64,000 nt of DNA. It comes from Bathynomus jamesi. Taxonomy: Eukaryota > Arthropoda > Malacostraca > Isopoda > Cirolanidae. The stretch covers positions 174,001 to 238,000 of the forward strand of contig JAJOZX010001572.1 of assembly GCA_023014485.1 (NCBI GenBank), written 5' to 3'. The translations under genes and the position numbers were made by a program. Under the pieces are notes generated by a model. The model had not been told where the DNA came from. It was given only the letters and a program-made list of their open reading frames with translations, and made no database searches. Each line of letters opens with the position of its first letter. Positions within the stretch are counted from its first letter, which is position 1. This document shows positions 10,151 to 20,101 of the stretch, piece by piece.

Positions 10151-10222
10151 TGATGAATAAAACCACGAAGGAAAGGAAACACAAAATGGTGTTTCCTTTC
10201 CTTCGTGGTTTTATTCATCATA
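10151..10222. repeat. Second perfect hairpin, 32-bp arms
   Basis: TGATGAATAAAACCACGAAG is answered by CTTCGTGGTTTTATTCATCA through arms that match at every base, around a six-base loop. It lies about 50 bp after the first hairpin with (AT)n between them. A weaker TTTTCACG/CGTGAAAA pair follows. Confidence 0.85.
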
Positions 10223-10951
10223 AATATTTTTCACGTGTTACCTTCGTGAAATAATTTTCATATATATATATATATTTTTACAATCTGTTCATTACAATAT
10301 GAAAGTTACTCATGAAAATCATAGAAAACGTTGAAGTAGAAAGAGACTTTTTTTCAATCCCAAACTACAGTAAACTGTCACTTACTTAAACTATTACAGA
10401 GGGGCCCATTAATTATATGTAGTACATAGCCCTGTACTATTATCAACAGTAGGCCACAGGCCTTTCTTCTCTTAGTTACGCCTCTGATAATAATAATCAG
10501 AGCTGGGCAATAAATACATTGAATGTATTTAAATACTAAATACTAAATACATGGGAGAAATGTATTTAAATACTAAATACAAAATACATCAATTGTATTT
10601 AAATACATTTTAAATACATACAAATTTTAACATATGCATTCACTAATTCATGTTTTGATAAATTTCTACTTTAGGGGACACGGTGAATTTCGAAATAAAT
10701 ACACCACTCGATAGATCAGACGATTTTAAAAGCTTTTTTCATCAATGAATTTTCCATCGCAAATTGGATTGATTGCAACGAGTTAGTTACACAGGCCCAC
10801 TTAAGGCAGAGCCGTTTTGTACGATTATTCGGTCAATTTCAAGATATTTTTTGATGTCTAAAAATACACTTACCTTCAGATGAATGTACAGATTCGTTGT
10901 AGCATTGTTTGCAGCAGAGACTTCGTGTTTACACAGCAAGCAGGTGCACTT

Positions 10952-11719
10952 TGAAAAAACTATATAGGGCTATGGGTTGATTGCCTGTGCCCTCATCCGT
11001 TGGAAATTTCCAACAGACTTCAGTGGAGGGTTACGACAAAAGCCCTATGCTTTTTCGTTAGAGAGTTATAAATATGTAGGTTGTTAAAGGACCTTTTATA
11101 TTTAAGTGATTACGGTAATTTAGCGCCGGGATTTGGGAACCTTATGTTAATGAAAATGAAATTGCCTCACCTTATTTTTGCTGGGTCTTTGTTTGCTTCG
11201 ATGTAGGGCGTTACGATCATTTTCGGTGTAGGGCCGCCACGATGGAGTTACGCGGCGAATTTACTTAAGGTAATTAATATAGGCAGTCACTATATAAACC
11301 CCTGAAGGAATAGGCCTATCCTTTTATAGTCACTAGGTTTTATATTATAAGGAATTCACTCAGACTAGAGGGGGACAAAGACATCCTCCCAGTTTAAAGC
11401 TTCGCTGTAACATAAACAGCCCTGAGAGCCGTTCCTTGGTTCTGGTGTATTATTTGCCGAACTAGCAAAATTTTTGTTTGGCTATTTGGTAGACTAAACA
11501 ATAAATTGGGTTTTCTTGTTGCTATGTGAGGCTGATTCATACATACAGGTTCTTTGTACGTATGGCAATTCAATTATTTCATTCCCAATAGGCTATGTCG
11601 CCAATCCCGAGGCAATTTTGTATAGATATTTAATTCAATTAATTAATAATTTATATTTAATTATGAAATAAATGTACCACATATGATACCATGTTGTGAG
11701 TGCGTATAGTTTTTCCATA
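10952..11719 (-). repeat. 3' LTR of the BEL/Pao element
   Basis: Matches 18139-18916 over its full length with a few substitutions and small indels. For example, a stretch CTACTCCTGTGG present in the other LTR is missing here. The plus-strand start is TGAAAAAACTATATAGGG and the end TAGTTTTTCCATA. Confidence 0.85.
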
Positions 11720-11989
11720 TACTGGGGGGGGCCGGAGAAAAATTTGTATGTTATAGATCAAATTTTTTGACAAACTGTGTAAAACATGTAAAATGGATCA
11801 AAAGAATGAAGTAGAAATTTAGGAAGAGAGAGGTTACTCAAGACCTATTCAAATATGAAAGTTCAAGAGGCCAACTTCTCAAGTTTAGTTAAAGTTATGT
11901 CAATCAGTTTGACTCCCTTTAGGTATAGGAAATTTATGGGATTAAAGTAAAGTTATTAAGCATTTTAACTTTGCTCAGTTTGTGTAAGT

Positions 11990-14620
11990 TTATAAGTCAC
12001 CAGTCTTAATTTTTTCTTGTAAAAGTTTTCTGGCTTTCAAAGCAGTCTTTCTTTGAGGCCTGTCTGGTTTAGTCTGAGTTACATCAGGCACATTGAGAGA
12101 TTCCTCCCCAATAGTATCCTGATCCATCCTTTGGGGTAATGGTTCTAATTTAGCCCCACACTCCAAAGGATATAGTAATGTGATATCTCTGGTGGTTTCA
12201 CCAGTTGCTGTTTTCAGTTTTACAACCCTGGTAACTTCGTCTTCACCAGTTTTGAGTTCCAAGACTTTTCCCATTGACCAATGTTGTCTTGGTGTCTTGT
12301 CATGTATCAACACAATGTCCCCAATTTTGACTGAATCATTCCAACTTTGTTTTGTTAATTGTTTATGTCTTTCTCTAAGACTTGTTAAGTATTCTTCTCT
12401 CCATTTTGTTATAAATTGAGTCTTGATTTGTGTCAAATGTTGGTATTTTGTGTTGAGTTCTTTGTGTCCTATTTCCCAATCTGGATCCTCTGTACTGTTA
12501 TGTTCAGATTCTGGTAACATGTTTACTGTTTCTCCCTTAATTAGGTGGTTTGGTGTGAGAGGTTCTGGCTCATTAATACCATCTCCCACATAAGTTAATG
12601 GTCTGTTGTTGACAACATTTTCAATTTCTGACAGAATAGTCATGAGTTCAAAAAGTTGTAGATGTTTTGTCCCAATAGTCTTTTTAAGGCAGTTCTTTAC
12701 AGTTTGTATGTTTCTTTCCCAAATTGAACCATACCATGGTGTATTAACAGGAATGTACTTCCAGGTTATGTTGTGTTTGGTTAAATGAGTTTGTACTGTT
12801 TCACTGTCACAAATCTGATGAATAATTCTTTCACCAGATTTGAAGTATGTGGCATTGTCTGACCATATAGTTTTGGGTACAGAATTGTGTGCACAAAATC
12901 GTCTGAAAGCAGCAATAAAAGCTTCTGCTGTCAGATCTTCTACTATGTCTAGACATATGGCACGTGTGGCAGCACAGGTGAAGAGTACAATGTACACTTT
13001 GTATTCCTTTGAATCCATTTTGTCTCCAAAACTCACATTTACCGCTCCAGTGTAGTCAATACCCGTGGTTTCAAATGGCCGAGTAAATGTTACTCGTTCC
13101 ACAGGTAGGTCTGGAGGGCTTGGGGTCTTAAAGGGTCGTGAATGGATACGTTTACAAGGAATGCATGTGTTTAAAATTTTCTTTGTTTCAGTTCTACCCT
13201 TTGGTAGCCAGTAAGTTTTTCTCAGCTCTGTCAGGGTTTGTGGGACTCCCATGTGGTGTATTTTGTTGTGGGTATCCCTGATGATGAGTTTTGTGAAGTG
13301 ATTTCTCCTTGGAAGAAGAATTGGGTGCTTAGAGTTGTAAGTCAAAGTTGACTTGTTAAGCCTTCCTTTACACCTTATCAGACCCTCTGTATCCAGGTAC
13401 AGATTTAGATCCATGACAAGTGAAGGAATACCTTTGTTTAATGTGCTACTGGACCTAAGATACTTCAACTCCTTGTCAAATTCTGAAGCTTGTATCTGTT
13501 TGAGCCAGTATTTTGTTGCAGTTTCTGTTAAGTTAGAAAAGGCTTTCTGAGGACAGTGTTTGAGAAGGTAGCTATTGACAAACTTGCAGCAATAGACTGT
13601 AATTCTCAAGAGTTTGTTTAGGTCTGAATAAAGGTGATAGTCAAATATAGGTTTGTCCTCAGTGATCTTTTCAGTTGTTGTAGAGTTGAGTGTGAGGTTA
13701 ACTACTTTGGCTGGCCAAAGATCCTCACATGTTAGCCATTCGGGCCCTTCATACCAGATTTTATTTGTTTTCAACAGCTTGTAAGAGAGCCCTCTTGTCA
13801 AAAAGTCTGCAGGATTCTCTTTTGTTTTTATGTACCTAAATTTGATACCAAGGTTTGTGTTTGCAGTTTTGATTTCTGTTAGTCTGTTTTTCACAAATAT
13901 GTTTTTGCAAGAAGTTGTATCTGTGTTGGTCACCCATGTTAGACAAATTTGACTGTCTGTCCTTAAGTAAATGTTTGTTATGTCAACTTCTTTATACACT
14001 TGTGAAAGAAAGTCTGCTGTTTTAACTCCCAATGAGACAGCTAATAATTCAAGTTGTGGTACAGTTTTCTTTTGGTTTAAGGGTGCCACTTTTGCCTTTG
14101 AATAAACCAAGTTACTTTCATTTTCACTTGTTAAATAGGCACAACACCCGTAAGCTTGTGTGCTGGCATCTGTAAAAATGTGTAGTGTTTGAGATTTCAA
14201 TCTGTAGCCAGCACATCTTGGTACGTAGATGTCTTGAACTTTGTTCAAGTCTGTGGCTAATTTTTTCCAATGAAGTTGGTCTTCCACTGAAAGTGGTTCA
14301 TCCCAATCAATTTTCTTTTTCCATAAGTCTTGCAAAAGGGTTTTGGATCTTATGGTTGCTGGTAAATATAATCCAATGGGGTCGAAAATTTTGGATGATT
14401 CTGAAAGCACTTGTCTTTTTGTATCGGCATTTGGATTTAAGTTATAACTCTTTGTGCAAAGAGTGTCATCGTGTTCGGAATTCTGTTTTAAAAACCAAAG
14501 CATTCCAAGTGTTTTCGTGTAATTGTTTGGTTCAATGTTCCCATTGTTGTCTTTTGTTATTTGTTCATTTAATTTAGGAGAATTAGAAAGAGTTTGTACT
14601 GTATTCAAACCTCCTACCAC
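11990..14620 (-). CDS. Truncated BEL/Pao polyprotein: A17-type region, RNase H, integrase, DUF5641-like tail
   Basis: 876 codons open without a stop. Residues about 35-137 (LGMLWF, SKIFDPIGLYLPATI) are the Pao region that links RT to RNase H. RNase H motifs follow: FTDAS (about 150), PQLELLA, LRTDSQ and NPADFLTRG. The integrase has an HH-CC zinc site (HNKIHH, CIPCKRIH, about 448-486), then the catalytic series Asp in GIDYTGAV, Asp in WSDNATYF and Glu in WERNIQTVK. The C-terminal 120 residues with KQSWNDSVKIGDIVLIHD are the DUF5641-type domain usual in BEL. RT palm and YxDD are absent: the frame starts within the thumb-proximal part at a minisatellite border, so this ATG is not the original start. 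Confidence 0.85.
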   Translation of the reverse strand: MVGGLNTVQTLSNSPKLNEQITKDNNGNIEPNNYTKTLGMLWFLKQNSEHDDTLCTKSYNLNPNADTKRQVLSESSKIFDPIGLYLPATIRSKTLLQDLWKKKIDWDEPLSVEDQLHWKKLATDLNKVQDIYVPRCAGYRLKSQTLHIFTDASTQAYGCCAYLTSENESNLVYSKAKVAPLNQKKTVPQLELLAVSLGVKTADFLSQVYKEVDITNIYLRTDSQICLTWVTNTDTTSCKNIFVKNRLTEIKTANTNLGIKFRYIKTKENPADFLTRGLSYKLLKTNKIWYEGPEWLTCEDLWPAKVVNLTLNSTTTEKITEDKPIFDYHLYSDLNKLLRITVYCCKFVNSYLLKHCPQKAFSNLTETATKYWLKQIQASEFDKELKYLRSSSTLNKGIPSLVMDLNLYLDTEGLIRCKGRLNKSTLTYNSKHPILLPRRNHFTKLIIRDTHNKIHHMGVPQTLTELRKTYWLPKGRTETKKILNTCIPCKRIHSRPFKTPSPPDLPVERVTFTRPFETTGIDYTGAVNVSFGDKMDSKEYKVYIVLFTCAATRAICLDIVEDLTAEAFIAAFRRFCAHNSVPKTIWSDNATYFKSGERIIHQICDSETVQTHLTKHNITWKYIPVNTPWYGSIWERNIQTVKNCLKKTIGTKHLQLFELMTILSEIENVVNNRPLTYVGDGINEPEPLTPNHLIKGETVNMLPESEHNSTEDPDWEIGHKELNTKYQHLTQIKTQFITKWREEYLTSLRERHKQLTKQSWNDSVKIGDIVLIHDKTPRQHWSMGKVLELKTGEDEVTRVVKLKTATGETTRDITLLYPLECGAKLEPLPQRMDQDTIGEESLNVPDVTQTKPDRPQRKTALKARKLLQEKIKTGDL

Positions 14621-14622
14621 TT

Positions 14623-14700
14623 CAGACTAGTCAATACCCGTAGTTTTAGTGGAGTAAATTTACTCCTCCACAGGTAGATCTGGAGGGCTTGGGGCTTTGA
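14623..14700 (-). repeat. Scrap of integrase sequence at the pol/minisatellite border
   Basis: The stretch from AGTCAATACCCGTAG through CCACAGGTAGATCTGGAGGG repeats pol positions 13056-13125 with a few changes. It lies exactly where pol is truncated, suggesting that recombination between short pol repeats made the deletion. Confidence 0.75.
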
Positions 14701-14719
14701 ATCCTGTACTGTTTTTGTG

Positions 14720-16112
14720 TTGTTTGGCCTATGGCCAAGGGAGGCCACAAGACCCTTGTTTGGTCTCTGGCCAAGGAGGCCACAAGACCCTGTGTTTGGC
14801 TCTGGCCAAGGACAAGACCCTTGTTGTTTGGTCTCTGGCCAAGGGAGGCCACAAGACCCTTGTTGTTTGGTCTCTGGCCAAGGGAGGCCACAAGACCCTT
14901 GTTGTTTGGTCTCTGGCCAAGGAGGCCACAAGACCCTTGATGAATATGTTGGGCTATGGCCAAGTGAGCCATCAGCCCTTGATGAATGTTGGGCTATGGC
15001 CAAGGTAGGCCATCAGCCCTTTGATGAATTTGTTGGGCTATGGCCAAGGTAGGCCAAGGCCCTTTGATGATTTGTTGGGCTATGGCCAAGGGTAGGCCAT
15101 CAGCCTTTGATGAATTTGTTGGGCTATGGCCAAGGTAGGCCAAGGCCCTTTGATGATTTGTTGGGCTATGGCCAAGGGTAGGCCATCAGCCCTTTGATGA
15201 ATTTGTTGGGCTATGGCCAAGGGTAGGCCATCACCCTTTGATGAATTTGTTGGGCTATGGCCAAGGTAGGCCATCAGCCCTTTGATGAATTTGTTGGGCT
15301 ATGGCCAAGGTAGGCATCAGCCCTTTGATGATTTGTTGGGCTATGGCCAAGGTAGGCCATCAGCCCTTTGATGATTTGTTGGGCTATGGCCAAGGTAGGC
15401 CAAGCCCTTTGATGATTTGTTGGGCTATGGCCAAGGGTAGGCCATCAGCCCTTTGATGAATTTGTTGGGCTATGGCCAAGGGTAGGCCATCACCCTTTGA
15501 TGAATTTGTTGGGCTATGGCCAAGGTAGGCCATCAGCCCTTTGATGAATTTGTTGGGCTATGGCCAAGGGTAGGCCAAGCCCTTTGATGATTTGTTGGGC
15601 TATGGCCAAGGGTAGGCCATCAGCCCTTTGATGAATTTGTTGGGCTATGGCCAAGGTAGGCCAAGCCCTTTGATGAATTTGTTGGGCTATGGCCAAGGGT
15701 AGGCCATCAGCCCTTTGATGAATTTGTTGGGCTATGGCCAAGGTAGGCCATCAGCCCTTTGATGAATTTGTTGGGCTATGGCCAAGGTAGGCCAAGCCCT
15801 TTGATGAATTTGTTGGGCTATGGCCAAGGTAGGCCAAGCCCTTTGATGAATTTGTTGGGCTATGGCCAAGGTAGGCCATCAGCCCTTTGATGAATTTGTT
15901 GGGCTATGGCCAAGGTAGGCCAAGCCCTTTGATGAATTTGTTGGGCTATGGCCAAGGGTAGGCCATCAGCCTTTGATGAATTTGTTGGGCTATGGCCAAG
16001 GTAGGCCATCAGCCCTTTGATGAATTTGTTGGGCTATGGCCAAGGGTAGGCCATCAGCCCTTTGATGAATTTGTTGGGCTATGGCCAAGGGTAGGCCATC
16101 AACCCTTTGGAG
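14720..16112. repeat. Minisatellite 1, about 32 copies of 39- and 44-bp units
   Basis: The first five or six units are 39 bp (GGTCTCTGGCCAAGGGAGGCC plus ACAAGACCCTTGTTGTTT). The remainder are about 41-45 bp (GGGCTATGGCCAAGGTAGGC plus an ATCAGCCCTTTGATGAATTT half). Both share the GGCCAAGG..AGGCC core. Frames through it code repeated AIAQQIHQR-like peptides, but the unit is not a multiple of three and no gene is implied. Confidence 0.95.
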
Positions 16113-16130
16113 TAGAGTAGTTTGTTTGTA

Positions 16131-16455
16131 CGTGTCACTGTCTAACCATATAATTTTTGGCACAAAATTATGTGCACAGAATCAGAGCGCAGCAATAAAA
16201 GCTTTTACTCTCCGATCCTTGGTTATGTTTAGACAGGTTGTTGTGTTTGAGACACATGAAAGAGTAGTGTGTGTGTTTGTGTGTGTGTGTGTGTGTGTCG
16301 CATTCCTCCGAATCCAGTTGGTCTTCAAAACTTGGATTCACCACTCCAATGAAGTCAATACCAGTAGTTATGAATGAGTAAATGTTGTGTATCCTACAGG
16401 TAGGTCTGGAAGGTTTTGGGGTTTTGAAGGAATCCAATCTGTTTGCAAGGAATGT
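16131..16455 (-). pseudogene. Second, decayed copy of the BEL integrase segment
   Basis: Aligns along its length with intact integrase DNA at about 12842-13165, for example GCAGCAATAAAAGCTT and GAATCCAGTTGGTCTTCAAA against the pol equivalents. It carries a (TG)n expansion at 16266-16298 and indels. It lies between minisatellites 1 and 2, so the same pol piece now exists three times in one element. Confidence 0.75.
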
Positions 16456-16682
16456 ATGTGTCTGTTAATGAAATCTGTTGTGTTTCTTCTTTTAAAAGAA
16501 GAATTGGATGTTTGAAGTCGTATGTATATATTTATATACTGTACCGTACGTGTGTGTGTGTGTAAATGTGTATTTTGTTATAGGGTTTTATTTTTGGGTT
16601 TTGGGTTAGGTTAATCAATTTGGCTGAGTAAAGATCCTCAAACGTTGCATTTGAGACCCTTATATCAAGCCTTGTCTGTTTT

Positions 16683-17357
16683 ATGCCTATATGTCAAATA
16701 GGAATTGGAATAGGTTGGGCCTATATTGGTCAAATAGGAATTGGAATAGGTTGGGCCTTTATGTCAAATAGGACTTAGAATAGGTTGGGCCTATATGTCA
16801 AATAGGACTTGGAATAGGTTGGGCCTATGTCAAATAGGACTTGGAATAGGTTGGGCCTATATGTCAAATAGGACTTGGAATAGGTTGGGCCTATATGTCA
16901 AATAGGACTTGGAATAGGTTGGGCCTATGTCAAATAGGACTTGGAATAGGTTGGGCCTATATGTCAAATAGGACTTAGAATAGGTTGGGCCTATATGTCA
17001 AATAGGACTTGGAATAGGTTGGGCCTATATTGGTCAAATAGGAATTGGAATAGGTTGGGCCTATATGTCAAATAGGACTTGGAATAGGTTGGGCCTATGT
17101 CAAATAGGACTTGGAATAGGTTGGGCCTATATGTCAAATAGGACTTAGAATAGGTTGGGCCTATATGTCAAATAGGACTTGGAATAGGTTGGGCCTATAT
17201 TGGTCAAATAGGAATTGGAATAGGTTGGGCCTATATGTCAAATAGGACTTGGAATAGGTTGGGCCTATATGTCAAATAGGACTTGGAATAGGTTGGGCCT
17301 ATGTCAAATAGGACTTGGAATAGGTTGGGCCTATATGTCAAATAGGATTTGGAATAG
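16683..17357. repeat. Minisatellite 2, about 20 copies of a 34-bp unit
   Basis: The unit is CCTATATGTCAAATAGGACT followed by TGGAATAGGTTGGG, with 30-bp variants lacking ATAT and TATTGGTC/AATTGG variants. The variants recur in the same order, indicating higher-order amplification of multi-unit blocks. Confidence 0.95.
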
Positions 17358-17413
17358 GGTCACGAATAGGTGTTAGGTGGGTGTAGGTTTGAATTTGTGC
17401 AATTGCTTTAGGT

Positions 17414-17592
17414 TTTTGTGATGTTACAGTTCGAGTCGAATTTTGTGATGTTGCAGGTTTGAGTCAAATTTTGTGATGTTACAGGTCTGAGTCAAATTTT
17501 GTGATGTTACAGGTCTGAGTCAAATTTTGTGATGTTACAGGTCTGAGTCGAATTTTGTGATGTTACAGGTCTGAGTCGAATTTTGTGATGTT
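17414..17592. repeat. Minisatellite 3, about six copies of a 28-bp unit
   Basis: The unit is GAGTCAAATTTTGTGATGTT plus ACAGGTCT, with CAAA/CGAA variants. It belongs to the same internal region of the BEL element. Confidence 0.9.
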
Positions 17593-17639
17593 AATGAGTC
17601 TTATGAGTAAGTTAAATTGCTGAAATAAATTTTATAACC

Positions 17640-18138
17640 TACACCACAGGTTCAATTATAAATTTAGTGTTTTTAATTAGGATAGGCCTTGAGTGTAAAG
17701 AGTAAGGCCTACTTTAAGAGGTAGGCCCATTATGTAAGGTAAAGTTAGGTGGGCCTACTAAATAGGCATATTTGTTGGGCCTACCAAGTAGGCTTATGTT
17801 TGGGCCTATTATTTTATAGGACCTCAAATGAGTTAAGCCTGTTAAATTAACAAGGCTTAGTTTTGAGTTTGAAGAGTAGGACCTATTAAATAGGCTTAAT
17901 GTTGCGGGCCTATTTTTTTTAGGACCTATAATAAGTTATGCCTGTTAAATGAACAAGCCTTTGTTTTCGGTTAGTGTAAAGGTAAAGGAATCGGTTCCCA
18001 GTTGTTGGGCCACCATATGAAAAACTATAGTGGGGTTACGGTTGAAATTGGGGTTAGGCCTACTGAGTTAAGCCTAGCCACTGCGTGTGTCAGTGTAAAT
18101 TTGAGAGGGGTTAGTTCCCCATACACAGGGCCACCATG
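17640..18138. repeat. BEL leader with degenerate GGCCTA repeats and duplicated LTR/primer-site junction
   Basis: Loose repeats of GGGCCTACTAAATAGGC run to about 17960. Then GGGCCACCATATGAAAAACT (18007) and GGGCCACCATGTGAAAACT (18129) repeat the LTR/primer-binding-site junction about 122 bp apart. The minus-strand primer site would read TGGTGGCCC beside the LTR end. Confidence 0.65.
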
Positions 18139-18916
18139 TGAAAACTATATAGGGCTATGGGTTGATTGCCTGTGCCCTCATCCGTTGGAAATTTCCAACA
18201 GACTTCAGTGGAGGGTTACGACAAAAGCCCTATGCTTTTTCGTTAGAGAGTTATAAATATGTAGGTTGTTAAAGGACCGTTTTATATTTAAGTGATTACG
18301 GTAATTTTAGCGCCCGGATTTGGGAATCCTTATGTTAATGAAAATGAAATTGCCTCACCTTATTTTTGCTGGGTCTTTGCTTCGATGTAGGGCGTTACGA
18401 TCATTTTCGGTGTAGGGCCGCCACGATGGAGTTACGCGGCGAATTTACTTAAGGTAATTAATATAGGCACTAGGCAGTCACATATAAACCCCTGAAGGAA
18501 TAGGCCTATCCTTTTATAGTCACTAGGTTTTATATTATAAGGAATTCACTCAGGACTAGAGGGGGGACAAAGACATCCTCCCAGTTTAAAGCTTCGCTGT
18601 AACATAAACAGCCCTGAGAGCCGTTCCTTGGTTCTGGTGTATTATTTGCCGAACTAGCAAAATTTTTGTTTGGGCTACTCCTGTGGTAGACTAAACAATA
18701 AATTGGGTTTTCTTGTTGCTATGTGAGGCTGATTCATACATACAGGTTCTTTGTACGTATGGCAATTCAATTATTTCATTCCCAATAGGCTATGTCGCCA
18801 ATCCCGAGGCAATTTTGTATAGATATTTAATTCAATTAATTAATAATTTATATTTAATTATGAAATAAATGTACCACATATGATACCATGTTGTGAGTGC
18901 GTATAGTTTTTCCATA
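18139..18916 (-). repeat. 5' LTR of the BEL/Pao element
   Basis: Begins TGAAAACTATATAGGG on the plus strand and ends TAGTTTTTCCATA, followed by the hAT sequence TGCACTTTACC. Near identical to 10952-11719, so the insertion is fairly recent compared with the decayed LINEs. Confidence 0.85.
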
Positions 18917-19039
18917 TGCACTTTACCTTATTACCGTCTTTAGATTTAATTTTAAAGTATTTTCCATCAAACAGAGGGTGCACTAAATTGTTATCTGCAG
19001 ATATATCACTGTTTGATTCACCGGATTTGCTTGTTGAAG
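18917..19039 (-). pseudogene. N-terminal part of the BED exon of hAT element A
   Basis: The minus frame encodes [24 protein letters not shown] and [10 protein letters not shown], the start of the BED finger that is complete in element C. The remaining ligands lie on the far side of the retrotransposon (about 10880-10951). Confidence 0.7.
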
Positions 19040-19362
19040 CCATGACACGCACACGACAAAGAAATCAACCGCTTTCGACTAAGAGTGGCACACAACTGAT
19101 TGAACTGACACGTTGAAACATGAACCATGCTGTACTACACTGTCGACGCGTCGTACTGTGCTAGTACAGAACGTGTATTAAACCAGTAAAAGTATTTACA
19201 TTTTTATATTTTGAGTATTTAAATACATTGTATTTAAATACTCATTAAAGTATTTAAATACTATATTTAAATACATGAAAAACAATGTATTTATAAATAC
19301 AGTTCTAAATACACAAATGTATTTAAATACGTATTTAAATATTGCCCAGCTCTGATAATAAT

Positions 19363-20101
19363 ATATATATTTATATAGCGCACAATATCAATGAATAACG
19401 TTTTCTAAGGCGTTTAGAAAAAAGGTATATGAGGAAATTATTGGGGGGGTGGATTGTAGGTTTGGGTATGCAGGTTCTTGGGATCTAGGCTGAACTGGCT
19501 GGGGCCCTACTGGCCTTTATTCAGCTTCTAAGATATTTATGTTTTAAAAGCTTAAAAATGTAAAAAATTAACAATTACTTAAATAAAAATTCAGTAAATT
19601 ACTCACGTTATAAATACGAAGAGCAAAAAATCGGCGCCTCAGCACCGCTTAAAAAATATTTACTTTATTTACTTAATTTTTTTTTTCGCGCTAAAAATAG
19701 TGTCCTACAGTGCTGATTGGTTAAAACTAGAAATCTCAGAAATGCGTTTGGCAACATAGCGATTTTTAACATATTTATTTAATTAATTTTCAACAAATAA
19801 AATAATATTATAATAAATTTATTTAAATAAAAATTTATTTAAACGGATATAATTTATCAACGAATAAACTAAAGTTAATAATCCTAAACAATTTAAATAT
19901 CAATTATTTTATTAGTATTAAAAAAAGTGGAAAATTTTTAATGCCGTTTTGTCGCCAACGTACGTTGCCGTGTTGACACTTTTTTTTACCCCTGTGAACA
20001 CCCCTGAGGTCTTATATAGTAATACGTCGAACAAATTTAGGGCCCCCAACGGAAAGGGCCCACCGGCCCGCCGGTGCGCCGCCGGGGCCAGTCCGCGCCT
20101 G
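19363..20101. other. Possible eroded hAT-like element
   Basis: The GC-rich right part GCCGGGGCCAGTCCGCGCCTG resembles the CAGGCGCGGACTGGCCCC end of hAT elements. A weaker partner GAACTGGCTGGGGCCC is at about 19487. No target duplication and no coding were found. Confidence 0.3.

Larger units (their letters stand above)
10952..18916 (-). mobile_element. BEL/Pao LTR retrotransposon, minus strand, gag/RT region replaced by minisatellites
   Basis: Two LTRs of about 770 bp bound an element with one long pol frame on the minus strand. The flanks GCACTT (left) and TGCACTT (right) are the duplicated hAT target, exact length ambiguous by overlap with the LTR ends. Order on the minus strand: 5' LTR (18916-18139), leader with a duplicated LTR/primer-site junction, degenerate repeats, minisatellites 3, 2 and 1 mixed with integrase scraps, truncated pol (14620-11990), 3' LTR (11719-10952). 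There is no gag and no RT palm, so it is defective. Confidence 0.85.
10498..19354 (-). mobile_element. hAT element A (CAGAGCTGGGCA family) split by a BEL/Pao retrotransposon
   Basis: The left end CAGAGCTGGGCAATAAATAC at 10498 and right end TTGCCCAGCTCTG at 19342-19354 are flanked by ATAATAAT (10490-10497 and 19355-19362). Without the inserted retrotransposon it is about 0.9 kb and nearly identical to element C at 37621, including the minus-strand BED finger exon. The retrotransposon cut that exon at GGTGCACTT. Arrays of GTATTTAAATAC-type subterminal repeats fill both ends. Confidence 0.8.

Noticed and set aside
14614..15741. Several overlapping open frames on both strands with repeated WPRxxTK, AIAQQIHQR or LVxWSLAK peptides
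   Set aside because: They are frames through minisatellite 1; the unit is not a multiple of three and both strands are equally open, so no protein is implied.
15000..17600. CRISPR array
   Set aside because: The repeats are head-to-tail minisatellite units without unique spacers, in a eukaryotic retrotransposon.
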